NCBI GenBank assembly: GCA_015060695.1
Contig: SUYA01000002.1
Location: forward strand, 62,001-126,000
DNA from: Mediterranea massiliensis
GTDB lineage: Bacteria > Bacteroidota > Bacteroidia > Bacteroidales > Bacteroidaceae
Reading direction: 5' to 3'
Length of the DNA stretch: 64,000 bases
The notes beneath the pieces were generated by a model, which saw nothing but the letters and a program-made list of their open reading frames with translations, did not search any database and was not told the origin of the DNA. A program made the position numbers and the translations under genes. Each line of letters starts with the position of its first letter. Positions within the stretch are counted from its first letter, which is position 1. Positions 1-8,432 of the stretch are shown here, piece by piece.

Positions 1-429
1 CCGGACAACATTACATCTTATACAGCCACACACAATGCCGTGGCTACCAACCAATACACCTTTTCAAACATCTCACGTTTGGTAACCGCCTGCATCAATG
101 AAAAAAACGAGGCGAAGAAAAAGGCTGGAAGTAGTTGGAATGAGGAACAATGGATAGCCGAAAATCCGGATTGGGACAAAGTGTTATTAATGCCTGTCGT
201 GCTACAATACGAAACAACAGGTAATTATAACCAAACAATGACCGGTATCCAAAACGACTTAAAACCCAGTTATGCCAAGTTGTTAGGTGGCCCGAAAGGT
301 ACCAACTTAGACATCGAAGTAACCTATACAATCTTTGACGAAGCCCAAAAAATTGCCGCCAAAGACTATAGCAATTATAAAGAAGACATCCCACAACACA
401 TCCGTGAACGGATGAATCTAAAGAAATAA
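1..429 (+). CDS. DUF4270-like protein, C-terminal part (5' end outside window)
   Basis: The reading frame is open from base 1, so this is the 3' end of a gene that begins upstream; the GTG at 40 is an internal valine, not a start. The end has the look of DUF4270 proteins of Bacteroidetes: a segment with DWDKVLLMPV, then a Leu-Gly-Gly-Pro stretch and a final beta strand before a basic tail. DUF4270 proteins are usually exported lipoproteins of unknown role. The last 88 codons are repeated almost exactly at 2256-2523, where they are fused to another gene. The stop is followed by a hairpin at 445-493. The family call is by resemblance only. Confidence 0.6.
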   Translation, partial: PDNITSYTATHNAVATNQYTFSNISRLVTACINEKNEAKKKAGSSWNEEQWIAENPDWDKVLLMPVVLQYETTGNYNQTMTGIQNDLKPSYAKLLGGPKGTNLDIEVTYTIFDEAQKIAAKDYSNYKEDIPQHIRERMNLKK

Positions 430-516
430 CACAGCAAATAAATCATGGCAACAATCGCTAAAACTCTTTATAGAGTAACGTGATTGTTGCCATGTTTGCT
501 ATTCGTAGATTCCATT
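162..516. repeat. Direct repeat, left copy (about 355 bp)
   Basis: Matches 2256-2609 at an offset of 2094. Bases 162-359 are identical to the right copy. The next 65 coding bases differ at four silent third positions. The intergenic part is looser but keeps both hairpin arms. The copy ends at 516, inside what would be the last five codons of the AraC gene, so it spans the junction of DUF4270 tail, terminator and AraC end. Confidence 0.9.
445..493. terminator. Hairpin after DUF4270-like gene
   Basis: The 12-bp arms ATGGCAACAATC and GATTGTTGCCAT pair perfectly around a 25-base loop. There is no strong T-run. The same arms flank a shorter loop in the right repeat copy, where the hairpin lies between two convergent genes, so a bidirectional terminator is likely. 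Confidence 0.6.
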
Positions 517-556
517 GTATGGAACAGAGTATAATTAACCTATAAACCAATTCGCA

Positions 557-1699
557 ATGAGGAAAATTTGGCTATTGTCGTTATCTGCATTCTTTTTCTG
601 CTTAACATCCTGTTATGAAAAAACAGAATTGAATCAGGAAGGATTCAAAGTTTACAAAGTAGATTTGGACAAGAAAATCAAACCTTTCGAGGAAATCTTC
701 TCCAAGGCGGAAGTGATACCATTAGAAACGACCGATTCTTGTCTGATTACTTATATGAACAAGATAACTCCTATCGGCGATGAGTATTTCGTTCACGAAC
801 GAGAAGTGCATAAACTTTATGTTTATGGGCAGGATGGGAAATTCAGAAGACGGATAAGCCGATACGGACAGGGCCCGAATGAATATATCAGTATGTTCGA
901 CTGTGTAATAGATGCGCCCAACAATGATATATTTATGCTAAGTCCTTACGGAATAGTCAAGCAATTTGATATGAACGGAAAATTGAAACGCAATCTTGAG
1001 CTTCCTTACCGCCCACATTATTACTCGATGGAATTGGTTAATGACACTTGTTTTGCCACTTGGTCATGTCTTGAGCCAGACGAGGATTGCATCTTGGTAC
1101 TTCATAAGGAAACACTGGACACCATCAATAGCTTTTGGAGAGACGACCGTATGTTCAATAACCAACAACAGGCTCCTTTCCATCGCCTGGGTAAAAAGGT
1201 ATTCTATTCCAACAATCTGAGACAGAAGGTGCTTGAGGTATCTCCTTTAGGACTAATCCCAGCATACCTATGGGACTTCGGGAAATACAACATGGACAGC
1301 CGTTTGGATTACTATTTAAGTTTAGAGAATCCCAATGACAGAAACAATGCTATCATTGACGAAATTGGAACACCCATGCGTCCGTTCAGTCTCAGACAAC
1401 AAGCCCAAAACCAAAAGTACAGTTATGCTTCTCTTGTAAGAGAACTAGAGATGCGTCCTTTAATGACCCACGTATTTTATGACAAGGAAAATGATAGAAG
1501 TTTTGCCTTTGATTATCTGGACGAACAATGCGAACTGAATTTTCCTCTTTATATGGATGATGAATGTTTCATCTCGGACATTTATTACGATAAGCGCGAA
1601 ACGTACAAATCCATTCTCACAGAATCGGAATACAAGAAGCTGGAAGCAATGTTGGAAGATGACAACCCTTGCCTGCTGAAACTTTATTTCAAGAAATGA
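557..1699 (+). CDS. 6-bladed beta-propeller lipoprotein
   Basis: A 380-residue secreted lipoprotein: the signal peptide ends in a lipobox (LTSC, Cys19). The body has repeated propeller-like strands, with RISRYGQGPNEY near residue 100 typical of the 6-bladed propeller/BF3164-type family of Bacteroidetes. It has no catalytic motif that I recognise. Its stop codon overlaps the next start (ATGA at 1696-1699), so the two genes form one transcription unit; propeller and DUF1573 lipoproteins often occur side by side in Bacteroides. Both lie inside a segment bounded by long direct repeats. The function of the family is not established. Confidence 0.75.
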   Translation: MRKIWLLSLSAFFFCLTSCYEKTELNQEGFKVYKVDLDKKIKPFEEIFSKAEVIPLETTDSCLITYMNKITPIGDEYFVHEREVHKLYVYGQDGKFRRRISRYGQGPNEYISMFDCVIDAPNNDIFMLSPYGIVKQFDMNGKLKRNLELPYRPHYYSMELVNDTCFATWSCLEPDEDCILVLHKETLDTINSFWRDDRMFNNQQQAPFHRLGKKVFYSNNLRQKVLEVSPLGLIPAYLWDFGKYNMDSRLDYYLSLENPNDRNNAIIDEIGTPMRPFSLRQQAQNQKYSYASLVRELEMRPLMTHVFYDKENDRSFAFDYLDEQCELNFPLYMDDECFISDIYYDKRETYKSILTESEYKKLEAMLEDDNPCLLKLYFKK

Positions 1700-2523
1700 T
1701 GAAGACATACAATTATATCCTTGCCTTATTGTTCTTCTTGCTACTCCCTTCTTGCAATATGACAGAAAGCGAGAAGCTGGAGAAGCTGTTGCGGGAATGG
1801 AATGGAAAGGAAATAGTCTTTCCGTTGTCTCCGTCCTTCACCATTTATGGTGAGACGGAGACCGACTTCCGCATCCCCAAGGATGGATACAAGATTGTAC
1901 ATTATCTCGACTCGACAGGCTGAATCAGCGGTAAGCGAGGTAAGCAGGAATTGGAACAGACACGGACAGAAGCCGAAATCTCGGCCTCCGTCATCGACTT
2001 CGGTTCCTTCCATTGGGAAGAGAAGAAGGACACGACGGTAACACTGGTCAACAAGGGGAAGAAGCCTTTGGTCATCCACGACGTTGCCACCTCGTGCGGA
2101 TGTACGGTGGCAGACTATGACAAGCCTCCTGCACGACCGGTCGACAGCATCAGCGTGAAATTCTCCTTCAAGGCAGACCATCCCGGCTACTTCAGCAAAA
2201 CGATAGGAATCTATTGCAACACGCCCCAGTCACTTTTCAAGGTACGGGTAAGAGGAAATCCGGATTGGGACAAAGTGTTATTAATGCCTGTCGTGCTACA
2301 ATACGAAACAACAGGTAATTATAACCAAACAATGACCGGTATCCAAAACGACTTAAAACCCAGTTATGCCAAGTTGTTAGGTGGCCCGAAAGGTACCAAC
2401 TTAGACATCGAAGTAACCTATACAATCTTTGACGAAGCCCAAAAAATTGCCGCTAAAGACTATAGTAATTATAAAGAAGACATCCCCCAACACATCCGTG
2501 AACGGATGAACCTAAAGAAATAA
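1696..2523 (+). pseudogene. Degenerate DUF1573 lipoprotein with thioredoxin-like N-terminus, fused to the DUF4270 tail
   Basis: The start codon gives a lipoprotein signal (LLLPSC), then a segment GKEIVFPLSPSFTIYG as in DUF1573 lipoproteins with a thioredoxin-like front domain. After DSTG an in-frame TGA (1921-1923) sits where the family has the first redox Cys of CxxC; the second Cys codon position reads GGT (Gly). The frame then continues without a shift straight into the DUF1573 domain (CGCTVADYDK), so roughly 110 codons of the thioredoxin part are missing. At 2256 the frame runs into 88 codons copied from the DUF4270 gene. Three lesions (nonsense, deletion, foreign tail) make a pseudogene most likely. 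A shorter product starting at TTG 1951 would lack a signal peptide. Confidence 0.7.
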
Positions 2524-2609
2524 AACAAATTATACAACAGACAAATCATGGCAACAATCGCTAAAAGTAAATGTGATTGTTGCCATGTTTGCTATTCGTA
2601 GATTCCATT
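2256..2609. repeat. Direct repeat, right copy (about 354 bp)
   Basis: Second copy of 162-516. The left edge lies at an AAATCCGG microhomology inside the DUF1573 remnant; the right edge lies within the C-terminal codons of the intact AraC gene, so this copy holds the original junction with AraC. Confidence 0.9.
2548..2586. terminator. Bidirectional hairpin between convergent genes
   Basis: Same 12-bp arms as 445-493 with a 15-base loop. It sits between the stop at 2523 (+) and the AraC stop at 2592 (-). Confidence 0.6.
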
Positions 2610-3536
2610 CTGATAGTCTCGTTTATATTGGGTTATCGTCTTTCCCGTATGCTGTTTAAAGAAACGCATCAGATGGGAGACCTCCGAGTAATTAAACTTA
2701 TCGGCCAATTGAGCGATTGTAGCATTTGAGAATAGCAATTCATTCTTAATAGCAGCCAACAAGCGTTGCTTTAACAAATGAATGGCAGATACTCCGAATT
2801 GCGACATCACAGCATTGTTCAGACTGACCCTGCTTATCTGAAGCATCTCGGCATAATCATTAATACGCTGTTTTTCATAAATATGTTGCTCCAATAACTC
2901 CTTGAAACGATAGGCATAGTTATTTTTAGGAACATTAAACGGCAAATGATAATAATTGGCATACTCTCTGTTTATAACCAAAAGGAAATGACACAGGATA
3001 GAGAGTATCATATGATAGCTGTCAGCTATTGGGCAGTGCAACTCTTTCCTTATTTTTCTCAACAGCAACATTATTTCTGCCGCTTTCTCTTCACTCAAAA
3101 ACAGATAAGGAGGAGTAACTGTTTGGTAACAATAAAGCAATCGATATACGAAAGATTTATCAACAAAGAAACTATGCACAAAGTCTTCTCTAAAAAACAG
3201 AAAATCAAAATCAGATTCCTCATCCTTGATGCACCACCTTTGCCGCTGGTAAGGAGAAAGGATAAGCAACATACCCTCTTTTAAATCAATCTTTTGCCTG
3301 TCTAAAAGTATATATCCGCTAACCTTACGAAAATAAAAGAATTCAAAACAATCGGTTTGATAAGCATTGTTAATAGAAATAATATGCGACAAGTCAAGAT
3401 TTGTACCAACGTTGATATAAAAATCGGTACCGCATTGAGTCTTGTTGAAGTTTACCTTCAACCATTGAGAATCACTCTTTTGTTTAGATACCATAGTAAT
3501 ATATTTTTCTGCTAAGATATGTACAATATTTATCAA
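2592..3536 (-). CDS. AraC family transcriptional regulator
   Basis: A 314-residue soluble regulator. The N-terminal 190 residues resemble a cupin-type ligand-binding part; the C-terminal 100 residues carry two helix-turn-helix units, with IAQLADKFNYSEVSHLMRFF as the second and TITQYKRDY as the usual AraC ending. It is divergent from the GH2-GH51 pair with only 81 bases between the starts, so it probably controls those enzymes in response to an arabinose-containing sugar (inference). Its last codons are duplicated at about 500-516 by the left direct repeat, without harming this copy. Confidence 0.88.
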   Translation of the reverse strand: MINIVHILAEKYITMVSKQKSDSQWLKVNFNKTQCGTDFYINVGTNLDLSHIISINNAYQTDCFEFFYFRKVSGYILLDRQKIDLKEGMLLILSPYQRQRWCIKDEESDFDFLFFREDFVHSFFVDKSFVYRLLYCYQTVTPPYLFLSEEKAAEIMLLLRKIRKELHCPIADSYHMILSILCHFLLVINREYANYYHLPFNVPKNNYAYRFKELLEQHIYEKQRINDYAEMLQISRVSLNNAVMSQFGVSAIHLLKQRLLAAIKNELLFSNATIAQLADKFNYSEVSHLMRFFKQHTGKTITQYKRDYQNGIYE

Positions 3537-3587
3537 AATGGCATATTTAAGATATAATAAGATATATTATTATTCAACAATACTCCC

Positions 3588-3595
3588 TATCTTTG
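3588..3595 (+). promoter_or_regulatory. -7 element TATCTTTG upstream of GH2
   Basis: Matches the Bacteroides TAnnTTTG -7 consensus and lies 22 bases before the GH2 start at 3618. Confidence 0.6.
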
Positions 3596-3617
3596 CAAAA
3601 ACACTAATGAAATAATT

Positions 3618-5426
3618 ATGAAAGCACTAATTTTATTCGTATTGTTCTTATTGAGTACTGATGCTGAAGCCCAATGGAAACCTGTAGGTAACAGAATTAA
3701 GACTTCGTGGGCAGAGCAAATCAATCCAAACAATGTATTACCGGAATACCCTCGCCCTATTATGGAACGGAAAGAATGGCAGAACTTAAATGGACTTTGG
3801 GAATATGCTGTCATAAGCAAAGGAGCGCACCTTCCGAAACATTTTGATGGAGAAATATTGGTTCCTTTTGCCATAGAATCCTCCTTGTCAGGAGTAGGAA
3901 AGCGAGTAAACGAAAATCAAGAGTTGGTCTATCAACGTACATTTCAGGTTCCGGCCAATTGGAAAGGCAAAGATGTATTATTACATTTCGGTGCGGTAGA
4001 TTGGAAAACAGACGTATGGGTAAACGACATCAAGGTTGGCAGCCATACGGGTGGCTTTACCCCATTCTCGTTCAATATAACCGATGCATTGATAAAAGGC
4101 GAAAATAAACTGGTAGTGAAAGTATGGGATCCTACAGATAAAGGTTACCAACCACGTGGAAAGCAAGTCAATCGTCCAGAAGGAATCTGGTATACACCAG
4201 TCACCGGCATTTGGCAAACCGTATGGTTGGAACCGGTATCTGAGAAGCATATCGAATCACTTCATATAACTCCAGATATTGACACCAAACGACTGATTGT
4301 GAAAGCACATTTGAGCGAAGGAGCTTGGAAAGAACGGATAGAAGTATCTGTATATGAAGACGGTAATTGTATAGCTATTGGGAAGAGCATGAACGGAGAA
4401 CCTGTCGATATAGCCATGCCTGAAAAACTCAAGCTATGGAGTCCGGAGTCTCCACATCTATACACCTTAAAGGTCGCCATGTACAGCGATGGGAAATTAG
4501 TAGATCAAGTAGATAGTTATGCTGCCATGCGCAAATACGCTACTCGCCGGGATTCGAATGGTATAGTAAGATTAGAATTAAACAACAATCCCTTGTTTCA
4601 ATTCGGACCGTTAGACCAAGGTTGGTGGCCCGATGGACTTTATACAGCCCCCACAGACGAAGCGCTAATTTATGATATACAGAAGACAAAAGATTTTGGT
4701 TTCAACATGATTCGGAAACACATCAAGGTAGAACCAGCACGTTGGTACTCACATTGCGATAAGTTAGGAATCATTGTATGGCAGGACATGCCCAGCGGTG
4801 ACCGTAATCCAGAATGGCAAAACCGTAAATATTTCGATGGAACTGAAAGAAAAAGGAGCGCAGAATCAGAAGCACAGTATCGGAAAGAATGGAAAGATAT
4901 TATAGATTGTCTATATTCTTATCCTTGCATTGGGACATGGGTTCCCTTCAATGAAGCATGGGGACAATTCAAAACTGTAGAAATAGCAGAATGGACCAAA
5001 CAATACGACCCTACTCGTTTGGTGAATCCTGCAAGTGGAGGTAATCACTATACTTGTGGAGATATGCTCGACCTGCATAATTACCCACATCCCGACATGT
5101 ATCTTTATGATGCCCAACGCGCTACCGTATTGGGAGAATATGGAGGTATCGGTTTGGTATTGAAAGACCATTTATGGGAACCTAATCGCAATTGGGGGTA
5201 TGTGCAGTTCAATTCTTCCAAGGAGGTAACAGATGAATACGTGAAATATGCCAATATGCTCTATGATATGATTGCTAAAGGTTTCTCGGCTGCAGTCTAT
5301 ACACAGACTACCGACGTTGAGATAGAAGTAAATGGACTGATGACTTATGACCGCAAAGTGGTGAAACTTGATGAAGAACGGCTTCGGGAAATAAATCATC
5401 GTATTTGTAAAGCTTTAGAAAAATAA
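3618..5426 (+). CDS. Glycoside hydrolase family 2 enzyme
   Basis: A 602-residue secreted enzyme; signal peptide of about 19 residues (cleavage after AEA). The order is sugar-binding domain (residues about 50-205), Ig-like domain (about 210-310) and TIM barrel. The acid/base Glu is E446 in NEAWGQ and the likely nucleophile is E507 in LGEYGG, both at GH2 positions. Substrate within GH2 (galactoside, glucuronide, arabinoside) cannot be read from sequence. It is followed after 12 bases by GH51, so the two are co-transcribed and probably trim arabinose-containing side chains in the periplasm or at the surface. Confidence 0.88.
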   Translation: MKALILFVLFLLSTDAEAQWKPVGNRIKTSWAEQINPNNVLPEYPRPIMERKEWQNLNGLWEYAVISKGAHLPKHFDGEILVPFAIESSLSGVGKRVNENQELVYQRTFQVPANWKGKDVLLHFGAVDWKTDVWVNDIKVGSHTGGFTPFSFNITDALIKGENKLVVKVWDPTDKGYQPRGKQVNRPEGIWYTPVTGIWQTVWLEPVSEKHIESLHITPDIDTKRLIVKAHLSEGAWKERIEVSVYEDGNCIAIGKSMNGEPVDIAMPEKLKLWSPESPHLYTLKVAMYSDGKLVDQVDSYAAMRKYATRRDSNGIVRLELNNNPLFQFGPLDQGWWPDGLYTAPTDEALIYDIQKTKDFGFNMIRKHIKVEPARWYSHCDKLGIIVWQDMPSGDRNPEWQNRKYFDGTERKRSAESEAQYRKEWKDIIDCLYSYPCIGTWVPFNEAWGQFKTVEIAEWTKQYDPTRLVNPASGGNHYTCGDMLDLHNYPHPDMYLYDAQRATVLGEYGGIGLVLKDHLWEPNRNWGYVQFNSSKEVTDEYVKYANMLYDMIAKGFSAAVYTQTTDVEIEVNGLMTYDRKVVKLDEERLREINHRICKALEK

Positions 5427-5438
5427 TGTATCAACTAT

Positions 5439-6986
5439 ATGAACATGAAAACAAAATTATTTAGCACAGCATTATTATTAGGGTTCTGCATGAATGCCAT
5501 TGCGCAGGACAATATAATGGATGTAGTCCCCAATGCAAAGGAAATAAAATACAATAAAATGATTTTCGGTCATTTTATTGAGCACTTCGACAATCAGGTA
5601 TATGGTGGATTGTATGACCCCACTTCCAAATTTGCCGACGAAGACGGATTTAGAACAGATGTAATCGAAGCGTTAAGACAGATTCAAGTACCCATCGTAA
5701 GGTGGCCGGGAGGATGCTTCGTTTCTACCTATCACTGGATATACGGAGTGGGCAAAGAACGTACTCCGGTTTACGACAAATCGTGGCAAGTAGAAGACCC
5801 AAACACATTCGGTACCGACGAATTCATCAAGTGGTGCAGGAAAGTAGGATGTGAACCTTTTATCTGTACCAACGCAGGAACAGGCACCCCCGAAGAGATG
5901 AGCGACTGGGTAGAGTATTGTAACTTGAATATTGGCAAGTTCGGCAGAATGCGCATAGCCAACGGATATCCAAAACCACACAATGTAAAATACTGGAGTG
6001 TAGGTAACGAAAACTGGGGAGCACATGAACTTGGTGCACGCACAGTACAAGAATGGGGACCATTGGTACGTGAGTCGGCAAAGTTAATGCGAAGTGTTAC
6101 CAAAGATGCTAAACTATTTGCAGCAGCCACATCCAACAAGAATTGGACAATGCCGCTTCTGCGTGAAGCAGGCTATCAATTGGATTATGTTTCCATTCAT
6201 GGCTATTGGGATCCTCTCTTCCACTATAATAATCCGGCTTCTTTCATTGAATGCATGATGAAGACAGATGCCCCGGAAAAGGATATTCTTCGGACCATTG
6301 CGATTTTAGAAGAGGCAGGCTTTGGCAATGGTAAAATCAAGATAGCTTACGATGAATGGAATATGCGAAATTGGCATCATCCTTGGCATGGAGATTTCAG
6401 AAAGGGATTCGAATTGGAAGCCCGAAGAAAAAATGACATTCCTTCAACATACACCATGGCCGATGCACTTTTTTCCGCCTGCTTCCTCAATGCATGCTTG
6501 CGCCATTCCGATATTGTAGATATTGCCTGCTTTTCGCCGATTGTCAATACACGGGGAGCCATTTTTGTACATCCCGAAGGAATCTTGAAGCGCACTACCT
6601 ACTATGTATTTGATATGTATGTAAACCTATTGGAGGATTATATGGTTCCTACTACTTTGCAGACAGTTCCTTTAAAACATGCCGATAAACAAACAGGAGT
6701 GTTGGATGGCATATTGACTTCAAACGAAAACAATACAAAGTATGCATACGTAGTGATAAACAAAGACCCTACCGAAAAACAGACACTGAAATTGGACTTC
6801 CAAGGACTGAATCTAAAGTCCACAAAAAAAGTAAAAGCCACAGTGCTGAGTGGCAAAACAGCAGATGATTACAATGAGATAGGAGCAGAAGAGAGGGTCG
6901 TACCTAAAGAGATGACCCTCAGTGTAAAAGAGGGTTGTGTAACACTTCCTCCACATTCGCTTACAGTCCTGTTTTTTGAAAAATAA
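5439..6986 (+). CDS. Alpha-L-arabinofuranosidase, GH51
   Basis: A 515-residue enzyme with a signal peptide (cleavage near NAIAQ). GH51 signatures are clear: FGHFIEHF near residue 45, RWPGG near 88, acid/base E191 in GNENWG, and nucleophile E306 in YDEWN. A C-terminal beta-sandwich follows the barrel. It releases terminal arabinofuranose from arabinan or arabinoxylan fragments. It is second in the GH2-GH51 operon. ATG at 5439 and 5445 are both possible starts. A strong terminator follows the stop. Confidence 0.93.
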   Translation: MNMKTKLFSTALLLGFCMNAIAQDNIMDVVPNAKEIKYNKMIFGHFIEHFDNQVYGGLYDPTSKFADEDGFRTDVIEALRQIQVPIVRWPGGCFVSTYHWIYGVGKERTPVYDKSWQVEDPNTFGTDEFIKWCRKVGCEPFICTNAGTGTPEEMSDWVEYCNLNIGKFGRMRIANGYPKPHNVKYWSVGNENWGAHELGARTVQEWGPLVRESAKLMRSVTKDAKLFAAATSNKNWTMPLLREAGYQLDYVSIHGYWDPLFHYNNPASFIECMMKTDAPEKDILRTIAILEEAGFGNGKIKIAYDEWNMRNWHHPWHGDFRKGFELEARRKNDIPSTYTMADALFSACFLNACLRHSDIVDIACFSPIVNTRGAIFVHPEGILKRTTYYVFDMYVNLLEDYMVPTTLQTVPLKHADKQTGVLDGILTSNENNTKYAYVVINKDPTEKQTLKLDFQGLNLKSTKKVKATVLSGKTADDYNEIGAEERVVPKEMTLSVKEGCVTLPPHSLTVLFFEK

Positions 6987-6996
6987 AAAAGTTATA

Positions 6997-7030
6997 AAAA
7001 GGGGATTCGCTTTATAGCGAATCCCCTTTT
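6997..7030. terminator. Bidirectional intrinsic terminator
   Basis: A perfect 15-bp stem (AAAAGGGGATTCGCT and its complement) with a 4-base loop and A/T runs on both sides. It lies between the convergent GH51 and GH57 genes. Confidence 0.9.
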
Positions 7031-7047
7031 CTATATCAGCTTTCCAA

Positions 7048-8412
7048 TCAAGCTTCAGCTTTCTTAGTCGCTTTCTTTGCAGTAGCTTTTTTAGCAGCTG
7101 GTTTCTTTTCGGCCTTTGCCGGTTTCTCTACTTTCTTTTCAGCCTTTGACAATGCCTTTTGCAATGCTTCAATCTCATCACCTTGGTTCTTGATGGTGGT
7201 AAGCAGAGCGTTCAACTCTTCATTGTCAATATCCACCGGATAGAGCGAATCTACCCGCTTCATGAAGTCGCCCAAAATGTTCATATAGTTAGTGAAAGCA
7301 TCGTAGGGTGATTCGTAAATACCGCGATAGAACGATACAGCCGAAGGCTTTGTGGTCATGAAACGGAAATTATTACTAGCCTGCAGATAGTCCCAGTCTT
7401 GCTTAATGCGACGGTCAGTGCAGATGCGAACACGTTCGGCCACACTATACAACTTATTAAATGCCTCACGCTGCATTACATTACCCAACCAGCAGCTTGT
7501 ATCTCTTTCTTCATCTACCCATGACAATGGATAAGGAACATCTAATTGAGAAACAGACTTCAACTTCGTTACAATCTCTGTCGGTGTAGAGAAAGTGATG
7601 CCCTTTTCCTTAGCACAAGCCGGCAATGCCTTCAAGAATTCAAGGATATTAGACGACAACGGTTGGAACATACCCAATGCACAAAGTTCCATGAAAATGT
7701 TGATAACCTGCTCTTCTTGCGGCAACTCAGCAATCCAATTGATATACTTGTCAGCAAACAACGGATATTCGCTCCATTCAGAATTTGAGAAACGGAGGCT
7801 GATATCATCAGACAATTTATAGTCGCGTAACAGTAACTTCAAGTTGGGGTTCATATTGCAATGATAGAGATAGTGTGGACTCTTCCAACCCAACACATGC
7901 TTGGCACCTTCAGTAAGCATACCTTTGAATCCCATGCTTGCCACCATTGAACCGATTTCGTCAGAATAAATCAAACTGGAATTGCGGAATACCTTCGGTG
8001 CCTTTCCAAACATCTGTTTCATCTTGGCACATTGCTTCATCACGTCTTCTCGGAAACTTTCTTCGTTAGCCAAAGAAGAAAGACCATGTGAATAAGGTTC
8101 TGCCAAGAATTCACAACAACCGGTATCATTCAATTCATGTAACAACTCGATAACTCGTGGTGCATAGATTTCAAGTTGTTCTAACGCTACACCCGAAATA
8201 GACAAAGCAACCTTGAATGCGCCATTAGATTGCTTAACCATCTCAATCAATGTTGTCAAAGAAGGAATATACGAACGTTCGGCAACATCATTGATGCTGG
8301 TTTCATTGGCATAATCATCGTAGTAATAGTGATTAGTACCAATATCGAAGAAACGATAACGTTTCAAGTGGATAATTTGATGTATCTCAAAATAAAGACA
8401 GATAGTTCTCAT
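7048..8412 (-). CDS. GH57 alpha-amylase-like protein with Lys/Ala-rich tail
   Basis: 454 residues, no signal peptide, so cytoplasmic. The N-terminal 400 residues follow the GH57 fold (FEIHQ near residue 8, EFLAEPYSHG near 101-110, SSLIYSDEIGSM near 145-156). It is last in a three-gene alpha-glucan operon with a glycogen synthase-like enzyme and a debranching enzyme, an arrangement common in Bacteroides, and probably handles storage glycogen or maltodextrin. The last 30 residues are a Lys/Ala/Pro tail (KAEKKPAAKKATAKKATKKA) that looks like histone H1 tails and is not part of the catalytic domain. Confidence 0.85.
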   Translation of the reverse strand: MRTICLYFEIHQIIHLKRYRFFDIGTNHYYYDDYANETSINDVAERSYIPSLTTLIEMVKQSNGAFKVALSISGVALEQLEIYAPRVIELLHELNDTGCCEFLAEPYSHGLSSLANEESFREDVMKQCAKMKQMFGKAPKVFRNSSLIYSDEIGSMVASMGFKGMLTEGAKHVLGWKSPHYLYHCNMNPNLKLLLRDYKLSDDISLRFSNSEWSEYPLFADKYINWIAELPQEEQVINIFMELCALGMFQPLSSNILEFLKALPACAKEKGITFSTPTEIVTKLKSVSQLDVPYPLSWVDEERDTSCWLGNVMQREAFNKLYSVAERVRICTDRRIKQDWDYLQASNNFRFMTTKPSAVSFYRGIYESPYDAFTNYMNILGDFMKRVDSLYPVDIDNEELNALLTTIKNQGDEIEALQKALSKAEKKVEKPAKAEKKPAAKKATAKKATKKAEA

Positions 8413-8432
8413 ATCTTATAGTTGTTTTTTTG

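Noticed and set aside
1921-1923. TGA at the redox Cys position as a selenocysteine codon
   Set aside because: The second Cys is also lost, the rest of the thioredoxin part is deleted, and the gene has a foreign tail. A nonsense mutation in a decaying gene explains it better; no selenocysteine genes are seen here.
517-2255. Insert between the direct repeats as an insertion sequence or transposon
   Set aside because: It has no transposase or terminal inverted repeats, and a 355-bp duplication is far too long for a target-site duplication.
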